Source of the DNA: Gemmatimonadota bacterium
GTDB taxonomy: Bacteria > Gemmatimonadota > Gemmatimonadetes > Longimicrobiales > RSA9
Reading direction: 5' to 3'
NCBI GenBank assembly: GCA_019689775.1
Contig: JADGGV010000213.1
Span: forward strand, 1-7,041
Length of the DNA stretch: 7,041 bases
Below, in pieces: positions 1 to 5,503 of the stretch. Below the pieces are notes generated by a model. It saw only the letters and a list, made by a program, of their open reading frames with translations, had not been told where the DNA came from and searched no databases. The stretch's first letter is position 1, and every line of letters begins with the position of its first letter. Both the position numbers and the translations under genes were made by a program.

Positions 1-32
1 GGCGCCGGCTCCGGCAAGGCGGGCGGAGGCCC

Positions 33-61
33 TGGGCAGGCCGGGCTCGGTTGGGTATCCT
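33..61 (+). promoter_or_regulatory. Weak sigma70-like promoter candidate upstream of the glycosyltransferase
   Basis: TGGGCA at 33-38 and TATCCT at 56-61 each match four of six bases of the -35 and -10 consensus and are separated by 17 nt. This is the only such pairing I noticed in the short leader. Such partial matches are common by chance, so this is only a candidate. Confidence 0.15.
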
Positions 62-62
62 G

Positions 63-84
63 GCCGGGTGCGCGGAAACCCGGC
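63..84 (+). other. Small hairpin in the leader of the glycosyltransferase gene
   Basis: GCCGGGT (63-69) and ACCCGGC (78-84) form a perfect 7-bp stem around an 8-nt loop. No T-run follows, so it is not a canonical intrinsic terminator. It could be a 5' UTR structure, a terminator-like end of an upstream transcript, or a chance product of GC richness. Confidence 0.3.
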
Positions 85-136
85 GCGGCGGGCGGCCGTA
101 CGGGGTTGCGCACGCGTTTCCCCCCGGCCACCACCC

Positions 137-143
137 AGGAAGG
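137..143 (+). promoter_or_regulatory. Ribosome binding site that sets the glycosyltransferase start
   Basis: AGGAAGG lies 5 nt before the ATG at 149. It is why that ATG is preferred over the in-frame ATG at 68, which would add a 27-residue Arg/Pro-rich stretch ahead of the first membrane segment. Confidence 0.65.
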
Positions 144-148
144 CCCGA

Positions 149-1750
149 ATGTCCACCGTTCTCGATCCGAGCCGCGCGGGTCCGACGCCGCGGCCGGCAC
201 GTCCAACCGCGGCGCTCGGGCTGGTGCTGCTGCTGGCCTTCGCCGTCGTCGGCGCGCACGCGCTGACGAACCTGTATTCGCCGTACGGCGTGCACCGGGA
301 CGAGTTCCTCTACCTGGCGATGGGCCGCCACCTGCGGCTCTGGGCCATGGATTTCCCGCCCATGATCGCGCTCCTGGCCGAGTGGACGCGTGGCGTGCTG
401 GGCAGCTCCCTCGTCGCGATCCGGCTGCCGTCGGCGGTCGCGCACGCGCTCCTGATCTTCCTGGCGGCGCTGCTCGCGCGCGAGTTCGGCGGCGGGCGGT
501 TCGCGCAGGCGCTGGCGGCGCTCGCGGTGGCGCTCGACCCCCTCTTCCTGCGCGCGGGGAATCTGTTCCAGCCGGTGGTGCTCGACCAGCTCTGGTGGAC
601 GGTGGGGCTGCTCCTGCTGGCGCGGGTCGGCCGGGCGGGACGCGGCGGCGCCGCGCGGGCGTACTGGCTGCTCTTCGGCGTGGCGTGCGGGCTGGGGCTG
701 CTGACGAAGTTCAGCATCCTGTTCCTGGGCGTGGGCGCACTCGCCGGCATCCTCCTCTCTCCGCTGCGGGGTTGGCTGCGCACGCCGTGGCCGTGGCTCG
801 CCGCGGCGGTGGCGCTGGCGCTCGGCAGCCCGAGCATCGTCGGACAGGTCCAGCTCGGCTTCCCGGTCGTGCAGCAGATGCGCGACCTGCGCGGGTCCCA
901 GCTCGTGCACGTCGGCTACGCAGACTTCCTGCTCGAGCAGGCGGTGATGCTCGGGCCGCTGCTGCTCCTGGCCCTCGCCGGGCTGGTGCGGCTCGTTGCG
1001 GCGCCGTCCATGCGGCCGTACCGCGCCGTGGGGTGGAGCTGTGCGGCCAGCTTCGTCGTGCTCTGGCTGCTGCACGGGAAGGGCTACTACATCGGCCCGA
1101 TCTACCCGGCGCTGCTCGGCGCGGGCGCCGCCGCCGTCGGGCTCGGCCTCGAGGCGCTCCGGGCGCGTGGCTTCCGGCGGATCGCGGGCGGGCTCGGCGC
1201 GCTCGCGGTCGCGGTCGTGCTGGCGTTCGGCGTGGCCGCGCTCCCGTTCGGGCTCCCCGTGCTGCCGCCCCCGACGATGGCGCGCTACGCGGCCGCGGCC
1301 GGCGCGACCCGGGCGGTCACGACGAACCGCGGGACGCAGCTCCCGCTGCCGGAGGACTACGCCGACATGCTGGGGTGGGAGGAGCAGGCGGCCGCAGTGG
1401 CGCGCGTGTACAGCGCGCTGCCGCCGGCCGACCGAGCGGACGCGGTGGTGATCGCCGACAACTACGGCGAGGCGGGCGCGATCGACTTCTATGCGCGGAG
1501 GTACGGGCTGCCGGGCGCGATTGCGCCGATCGGCAGCTACTGGTTCTTCGGCCCGGGGCCGAAGCCGGGCCGGGTGGCCATTGTGATGGGCTCCACACGC
1601 GAGGAGTTGCTGCGGTACTTCCGGGAGGTCGAGCCGGCCGGTCGCGTCACCAGCACGTGGGCGGTGGAACGGGACGTGCCGCTCTGGATCGGACGTGATC
1701 CGTACCGGACGCTTCAGCAGATCTGGCCGGAGTTCGCCGGGCGGAACTGA
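149..1750 (+). CDS. Glycosyltransferase family 39 (PMT/ArnT-like) membrane protein
   Basis: A 533-residue polytopic membrane protein of the GT-C fold. Such enzymes transfer a sugar from a polyprenyl-phosphate donor to protein, lipid A or cell-envelope glycan outside the membrane; donor and acceptor here are unknown. A cytoplasmic N-terminus is followed by TM1 (about 21-40) and a first extracytoplasmic loop with HRDEFLYLA (49-57), whose acidic pair D51/E52 sits where GT-C enzymes carry the catalytic acid. The DFPP motif (68-71) follows. About ten more hydrophobic segments run to about 368, including the HGKGYYIGPIYP signature (309-320). A soluble C-terminal domain (about 376-533) carries ADNYGEAGAIDFY (436-448) and SYWFFGPG (463-470), typical of bacterial GT39 proteins. 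The start is chosen on the ribosome binding site. The gene stands alone: about 600 nt separate it from the next gene, and no sugar-pathway genes are visible. Family assignment is confident, substrate is not. Confidence 0.88.
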   Translation: MSTVLDPSRAGPTPRPARPTAALGLVLLLAFAVVGAHALTNLYSPYGVHRDEFLYLAMGRHLRLWAMDFPPMIALLAEWTRGVLGSSLVAIRLPSAVAHALLIFLAALLAREFGGGRFAQALAALAVALDPLFLRAGNLFQPVVLDQLWWTVGLLLLARVGRAGRGGAARAYWLLFGVACGLGLLTKFSILFLGVGALAGILLSPLRGWLRTPWPWLAAAVALALGSPSIVGQVQLGFPVVQQMRDLRGSQLVHVGYADFLLEQAVMLGPLLLLALAGLVRLVAAPSMRPYRAVGWSCAASFVVLWLLHGKGYYIGPIYPALLGAGAAAVGLGLEALRARGFRRIAGGLGALAVAVVLAFGVAALPFGLPVLPPPTMARYAAAAGATRAVTTNRGTQLPLPEDYADMLGWEEQAAAVARVYSALPPADRADAVVIADNYGEAGAIDFYARRYGLPGAIAPIGSYWFFGPGPKPGRVAIVMGSTREELLRYFREVEPAGRVTSTWAVERDVPLWIGRDPYRTLQQIWPEFAGRN

Positions 1751-2061
1751 GCGGGGGGCGCCGCCATCCAGGGGCGCGCCCGCAGCCGGACTCGATCGAG
1801 GGGCGCCCACGGGGCTCGAGGGGTCGCACCGGCGCCCAGTCGAGCGCGCGGATCCAGGCGACGAGCCGGCCATCGAGCCGCGCCACCTCCGGCCGTCCGT
1901 AGAGCCTCCGCACCCCGAAACCGCCGCTTCGTCGCCCGGCCGGCGGCCGCACCCCGACCCGCATTGGCAGGCGGCGGTCCTCGGTGCGGACGCGGCGACG
2001 GCCGCCCCCCGAACCTCTCGCCACCGTGCGGCGGTCGCGATACGGGACCTTCCCTACGCAC

Positions 2062-2099
2062 CCTGCCGCGATCCCCTGACGCTCGCCCGCCTGCCGCGA
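2062..2099 (+). repeat. Pair of 10-bp direct repeats (CCTGCCGCGA)
   Basis: Exact copies of CCTGCCGCGA lie at 2062-2071 and 2090-2099, 28 bp apart start to start. The second copy ends one base before the dyad at 2101-2115. Together they could be paired binding sites of a regulator, but a 10-bp GC-rich repeat may also be chance. Confidence 0.3.
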
Positions 2100-2100
2100 C

Positions 2101-2115
2101 CTAGGTTGAACCCAG
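2101..2115. promoter_or_regulatory. 15-bp near-perfect dyad, candidate operator
   Basis: CTAGGTTGAACCCAG is symmetric about the central G at 2108: six of seven base pairs match, the exception being A2103 against C2113. The core GGTT-G-AACC is unusually AT-containing for this DNA. The arms are too close for a stable RNA hairpin, so a dimeric DNA-binding protein fits better than a transcript structure. It lies about 235 nt upstream of the release-factor-like gene. Confidence 0.35.
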
Positions 2116-2337
2116 AGGCGTCCGGCCGCGCGACGGCCGATCGAATCCCCGTCGGTCCGGCGCATCCGGGCGGCCACGCGCTCGTTCCAGCTGCGGGCTG
2201 GCGGCGATCTCCGGCAGGATCGCGGAGCCGGCGGCGGACGGGGCCGAGGACATCGGGAGCCGACGCGCGGGGCGAGGGAGGGGCCAGGCCGGGAGCGCGC
2301 GGGATCCAGCCGCGACACCGGCCGGCGGGAGAGATGC

Positions 2338-2342
2338 AGGAG
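2338..2342 (+). promoter_or_regulatory. Ribosome binding site for the eRF1-like gene
   Basis: AGGAG lies 9 nt before the ATG at 2352. The in-frame ATG at 2334 has a GGGAGAG run directly abutting it, leaving no usable spacer, so 2352 is preferred. It gives an MLTQDE N-terminus, which suits the family. Confidence 0.55.
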
Positions 2343-2351
2343 ATCGGTGCG

Positions 2352-3431
2352 ATGCTGACCCAGGATGAGGTACTGCGACTGCACCAGGAGCTTGGGGATC
2401 GCAAGGTCCTGAGCGTTTACCTCAACGCGGAGGAGACGGACCCGGCGGAGCGGAGGGCGTGGCGCATCCGCCTGAAGCAGATGGTCCGGGAGATCGAGGC
2501 GCGGCTCGCGGGGGATGCGGCGGAGCTGAAGGCGTTCCAGGAGGCGCTGGGGCGCCTCGAGGACGAGCTGAGCGGGTACGCCGGCCTGCTGCCGGAGCGG
2601 GGCTGGGTCGGCTTCGCGACGCCGGAGCGCGTGTGGTTCGCGGGCGCATCCGCGGCTCCGATGCCCGATCTGGTACGCTGGGAGCGCGGCATGCACCTCG
2701 CACCCTACATCCGCGCGCTGAAGCAGGCGCGGCCCGTGACGGTGATCCTGGCCGACCAGCGGATGGCGCGGATCCTCGACTACCGTCTCGGCATGCTGCA
2801 CGAGGCGGAGCGCCTCGTGGCGGAACCGGAGCCGCGGGGCCGGGGGGCGGGCGCGGCGAAGCGCGCGGCGACGACGACCGGGGTTCGGGGCGAGCCGCGC
2901 ACCGACGCCGCGCGGCGGCAGGCGGCCGAGGCGTGGCGCCGCCTGCTGCGCGAGATCGTCGCGACGGCGGGCCGCGCGGGAGCCGACGGCCTGCTCGTCG
3001 TTGCCGGGAGCGCCGACGCGACGGCGGCGATCATGCGCGCTCTCCCGGAGCGCCTGGCGGACCGGGCAATGGAGGTCCCGGGGCTCACGGTCGACGCCAG
3101 CGGCGCGGAGATCCGCCAGGCGGTGGACGCGGCGGCATCGGAGCTTTCGCTGCGGCTCCAGCGGCGGCTGGTGGCGGACGTGCTCGAGGCGACGGCCGCG
3201 GCGGGACGCGCGTGCGTCGGGCCGGAGCCGACGGAGCGCGCGCTGCGCGCCGGCGCCGTCGAGACGCTGGTGCTGTCGCGCGGGCTGACGCGCGTCGCGC
3301 CCGAGCTGGTCGACCGTCTCGTGGCGCTGGCGCTGGGGCAGGGCGCCGCGGTGGAGGAGGTGGCGGAGGTCGCCGCCGAGGCGCTCGACCGGGAGGGCGG
3401 CGTCGGCGCGCGATTGCGTTACGTGGCGTGA
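2352..3431 (+). CDS. Bacterial eRF1-like (baeRF-type) release factor homologue without a GGQ motif
   Basis: A soluble 359-residue protein whose three-part layout resembles the baeRF relatives of eukaryotic/archaeal eRF1, Dom34 and Vms1/VLRF1, a superfamily linked to peptide release and ribosome rescue. The N-terminal part opens with MLTQDEVLRL and KVLSVYLNAEE (18-28), followed by a long charged helix (33-53). A central domain starts with the strands VTVILADQRMARILDY (129-144). It continues through an Arg/Gly/Thr-rich loop (about 160-185), a helix (186-206) and LLVVAGSAD (214-222). The C-terminal domain has the alternating helix/strand pattern with ALRAGAVETLVLS (297-309) and ends in GGVGARLRYVA (349-359), as in eRF1-type domain 3. 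The central loop sits where eRF1 carries the catalytic GGQ, yet no GGQ is present; TTTGVRGEP (174-182) is the closest stretch. It may therefore have lost hydrolase activity or use other residues. Such proteins are often annotated as hypothetical or host attachment proteins. First gene of a co-directional set. Confidence 0.65.
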   Translation: MLTQDEVLRLHQELGDRKVLSVYLNAEETDPAERRAWRIRLKQMVREIEARLAGDAAELKAFQEALGRLEDELSGYAGLLPERGWVGFATPERVWFAGASAAPMPDLVRWERGMHLAPYIRALKQARPVTVILADQRMARILDYRLGMLHEAERLVAEPEPRGRGAGAAKRAATTTGVRGEPRTDAARRQAAEAWRRLLREIVATAGRAGADGLLVVAGSADATAAIMRALPERLADRAMEVPGLTVDASGAEIRQAVDAAASELSLRLQRRLVADVLEATAAAGRACVGPEPTERALRAGAVETLVLSRGLTRVAPELVDRLVALALGQGAAVEEVAEVAAEALDREGGVGARLRYVA

Positions 3432-3441
3432 GCCCGCGGGC
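3432..3441 (+). other. GC palindrome directly after the eRF1-like stop codon
   Basis: GCCCGCGGGC is a perfect 10-bp palindrome starting at the base after the TGA. A second GC-rich pairing is possible at about 3453-3477. Neither is followed by a T-run, so termination here is not supported and read-through into the CapA-like gene is possible. Confidence 0.25.
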
Positions 3442-3539
3442 GGGCGGGGCGGACGGCCGGTCCACGGGCCCGGGCCGCGCCGCACCCACCGCCCCGGCGC
3501 GCCCGTGTCGGGGATCGGACGGAGAGGCGCGTTCGCTCT

Positions 3540-4652
3540 ATGAGCGAGCACGGCGAGACCACGCTCTTCCTCAGCGGCGACGTGATGACCGGGCGCGGGA
3601 TCGACCAGGTGCTTCCGCACCCGTGCCCGCCGGACCTGTACGAGGGGCTCGTGACGTCGGCGGAGGAGTACGTGGCGCTCGCGGAGGCGGCCAGCGGGCC
3701 GATCTCGCGGCCGGTCGAGCCCGGCTACGTCTGGGGCGATGCGCTCGCGGTGCTGGAGCGGGTCCGGCCGGCCGCGCGGATCATCAACCTCGAGACCAGC
3801 ATCACGACGAGCGAGGCGGCGGTCCCGAAGGGGATCAACTACCGGATGCACCCGGCCAACGTGGCGGTGCTGACAGTGGCGGGGACCGACTGCTGCGTGC
3901 TGGCGAACAACCACGTGCTCGATTGGAGCGCGCGAGGGCTGATCGAAACGCTGGAGGTGCTCGGGCGGGTGGGGATCCGGGTAGCGGGCGCCGGCCGGGA
4001 TGCCGCCGCGGCGCGGGCGCCGGCGGTGCTGCCGCTGGAGCGCGGGGGCTCGGCGCTCGTCTTCGGCTTCGGCACGGTCGACAGCGGGATCCCGCGCGGG
4101 TGGGCCGCCGCCGAGGGGAAGCCGGGCGTCAACCTCCTCGCCGATCTCTCGGACGAGACGGTCGCGGAGATCGCCGGGCTGGTGGCGGGTTGGAAGCGGC
4201 CGGGCGACGTCGTCGTCGCCTCGATCCACTGGGGAGGCAACTGGGGGTACGAGATCCCGGCGGCGCACCGGCGGTTCGCGCACGCGCTGATCGACCGGGC
4301 GGGCGTGGACGTAGTGCACGGGCACTCGTCGCATCACCCGAAGGCGATCGAGGTGTACCGTGGCCGCCCGATCCTCTACGGCTGCGGCGACCTCGTGGAC
4401 GATTACGAGGGGATCCGCGGCTACGAGGAGCTCCGGCACGACCTGGTGCTCATGTACTTCCCGACGGTCGACGCCGGGAGCGGCCGGCTGGTGCGGCTCG
4501 AGATGACGCCGCTGCGGATCCGCCGCTTCCAGTTGGTCCGGCCGTCGGCGGCGGAGCGCGAGTGGCTGCGGGCGCGGCTGGACCGCGAGTGCGGCCAGTT
4601 CGGCGGGCGCGTCGTCGGCCGCGGCGATGGGCTGGCGCTCGAGTGGCGGTGA
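3540..4652 (+). CDS. CapA-family metallophosphatase-like protein, predicted cytoplasmic
   Basis: A 370-residue member of the CapA/PgsA family (PGA_cap domain, calcineurin-like metallophosphoesterase fold). The fold's signatures appear in order: GDVMTGRG (13-20), NLETSIT (83-89), ANNHVLDW (122-129), SIHWGGNWGYE (228-238), GHSSHHPKAIEVY (261-273) and YGCGDLVDDYEGI (280-292). The Asp, Asn and His residues in these motifs are the expected metal ligands, so the active site looks intact. CapA was named for poly-gamma-glutamate capsule synthesis in Bacillus, where it is membrane-anchored beside CapB and CapC. Here there is no signal peptide or membrane segment and no CapB/CapC neighbour, so a capsule role is doubtful and the substrate unknown. 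GGAGAGG at 3521-3527 precedes the ATG by 12 nt, slightly long. The gene follows the eRF1-like gene by 108 nt and precedes the ZIP transporter by 70 nt. Confidence 0.85.
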   Translation: MSEHGETTLFLSGDVMTGRGIDQVLPHPCPPDLYEGLVTSAEEYVALAEAASGPISRPVEPGYVWGDALAVLERVRPAARIINLETSITTSEAAVPKGINYRMHPANVAVLTVAGTDCCVLANNHVLDWSARGLIETLEVLGRVGIRVAGAGRDAAAARAPAVLPLERGGSALVFGFGTVDSGIPRGWAAAEGKPGVNLLADLSDETVAEIAGLVAGWKRPGDVVVASIHWGGNWGYEIPAAHRRFAHALIDRAGVDVVHGHSSHHPKAIEVYRGRPILYGCGDLVDDYEGIRGYEELRHDLVLMYFPTVDAGSGRLVRLEMTPLRIRRFQLVRPSAAEREWLRARLDRECGQFGGRVVGRGDGLALEWR

Positions 4653-4683
4653 GCGCGCGCCGCGTCGCCCGGGATCGACCGCG

Positions 4684-4699
4684 GGCGGCCAGGGCCGCC
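4684..4699 (+). other. Strong GC hairpin before the ZIP transporter gene
   Basis: GGCGGCC (4684-4690) and GGCCGCC (4693-4699) are exact reverse complements. As RNA they would fold into at least six G-C pairs closed by a CAGG tetraloop. The structure ends 10 nt before the ribosome binding site at 4710-4714. It could influence translation or 5'-end stability of a processed message; no T-run follows. Confidence 0.35.
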
Positions 4700-4709
4700 G
4701 GACGGCGTC

Positions 4710-4714
4710 GGAGG
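4710..4714 (+). promoter_or_regulatory. Ribosome binding site that selects a GTG start for the ZIP gene
   Basis: GGAGG lies 8 nt before the GTG at 4723. It favours that codon over the in-frame ATG at 4627, which would overlap the CapA-like gene by 26 nt and add 32 hydrophilic Arg/Gly-rich residues ahead of TM1. Confidence 0.6.
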
Positions 4715-4722
4715 CGCACCCC

Positions 4723-5466
4723 GTGACGACGTTCGCCTGGATCGTCGCGAGCAGCCTCGCGATGAGCGCGATCGCGCTGGTCGGCGTCGTCACGCTTCTG
4801 CTGCGGCCGCAGACGCTCGCGCGGCTGCTGCTCCCGCTGGTGGCGTTCGCGGCCGGGACGCTGCTCGGCGGGGCGTTCCTCCACCTCCTGCCCGCGGCGC
4901 TCGCGGAGGCCGGCGCGACGCCGGGGGTGCTCGTCTGGCTGCTCGCCGGCTTCGTCGCGTTCTTCGCGATCGAGCAGTTCCTCCAGTGGCGCCACTGCCG
5001 CCGCGAGCCGGCCGAGGCGCGCCGACCGATGACGTACCTGGTCCTGATCGGCGACGGGCTGCACAACTTCCTCGACGGCCTGGCGATCGCGGGCGCGTTC
5101 ATCGCCGACGTGCGCCTGGGGATCGGCGCATGGCTGGCCGCGGCGGCGCACGAGGTGCCGCAGGAGCTGGGCGACTTCAGCGTGCTGGTCCACGGCGGCT
5201 GGCCGAAGGCGCGGGCGCTGGCGTTCAACCTGCTCTCGGGCCTCACGTTCCTGCTCGGCGGCCTCCTGACGTACGTGGCGTCGGCGCGCGTGGACGTCGC
5301 CTTCCTGCTGCCGTTCGCGGCGGGCAACTTCATCTACATCGCGGCGTCGGACCTGATCCCGGAGGTGCGGCGGCATGCCGGGGCGCGGGCGAGCATCGTG
5401 CACCTGGCGGCGCTGATCGGCGGGATCGCGCTGCTGTACGCGTTGCGGCTGGTCCTCGAGGACTGA
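4723..5466 (+). CDS. ZIP-family divalent metal transporter
   Basis: A 247-residue inner-membrane protein with eight hydrophobic segments, the usual ZIP topology: about 3-27, 35-60, 67-88, 104-128, 134-158, 165-185, 191-213 and 225-244. ZIP proteins move Zn2+, Mn2+ or Fe2+ into the cytoplasm. The binuclear metal site is intact: HNFLDGLAIAG (114-124) in TM4 and HEVPQELGDF (143-152) in TM5, with H114, N115, D118, H143 and E144 as expected ligands. FLHLLP (52-57) and SDLIPE (209-214) are further family signatures. The TM3-TM4 loop (89-103), which is His-rich in many ZIPs, is short here with a single His and one Cys. Metal choice cannot be read from the sequence. The gene starts with GTG and lies 37 nt upstream of RtcB, a Mn2+-dependent enzyme, so manganese supply is a possible role (inference). 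Confidence 0.9.
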   Translation: MTTFAWIVASSLAMSAIALVGVVTLLLRPQTLARLLLPLVAFAAGTLLGGAFLHLLPAALAEAGATPGVLVWLLAGFVAFFAIEQFLQWRHCRREPAEARRPMTYLVLIGDGLHNFLDGLAIAGAFIADVRLGIGAWLAAAAHEVPQELGDFSVLVHGGWPKARALAFNLLSGLTFLLGGLLTYVASARVDVAFLLPFAAGNFIYIAASDLIPEVRRHAGARASIVHLAALIGGIALLYALRLVLED

Positions 5467-5503
5467 GCCGCACCGACGTCGCGGAGCGAACGAGGGAGGG
5501 GGC

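Larger units (their letters stand above)
1751..2351. other. Roughly 600-bp intergenic region without a convincing gene
   Basis: Frames through this stretch give Arg/Pro/Ala/Gly-rich translations without family motifs, and none has a convincing ribosome binding site. The region holds short GC palindromes near the glycosyltransferase stop (GGGCGCGCCC at 1772-1781, CTCGATCGAG at 1791-1800). It also holds a 10-bp direct repeat and a 15-bp dyad around 2062-2115. I see no tRNA, terminator with a T-run, or transposon end. It probably carries the promoter and 5' leader of the downstream genes; a small RNA or decayed gene cannot be excluded. Confidence 0.6.

Noticed and set aside
106..1698. A 530-codon plus-strand frame inside the glycosyltransferase gene
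   Set aside because: It is an off-frame shadow; the membrane segments and GT39 motifs lie in the other frame.
149..1750. Membership of the glycosyltransferase in the downstream cluster
   Set aside because: The 600-nt gap and lack of functional connection argue for a separate transcription unit.
1714..2061. A 115-codon minus-strand frame in the intergenic gap, considered as a small gene
   Set aside because: It is Arg/Pro/Gly-rich without a recognisable domain and runs into the glycosyltransferase gene.
1695..2351. A long N-terminal extension of the eRF1-like protein starting at the ATG at 1695
   Set aside because: The added 219 residues are low-complexity Arg/Pro/Ala and overlap the glycosyltransferase gene; the ATG at 2352 has AGGAG at a suitable distance and gives the family-type N-terminus.
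3432..3477. Possible terminator between the eRF1-like and CapA-like genes
   Set aside because: Palindromic GC pairing is present but there is no T-run, and similar GC palindromes are scattered through the window.
2459..4726. A 755-codon plus-strand frame crossing the eRF1-like and CapA-like genes
   Set aside because: It is out of frame with both recognised proteins and translates to a Gly/Arg/Ala-rich sequence without motifs.
1647..5333. A 1228-codon open frame on the minus strand across four genes
   Set aside because: It runs antisense to well-recognised proteins, its translation is Arg/Pro/Ala/His-rich without motifs, and GC-rich codon bias keeps antisense frames free of stops.
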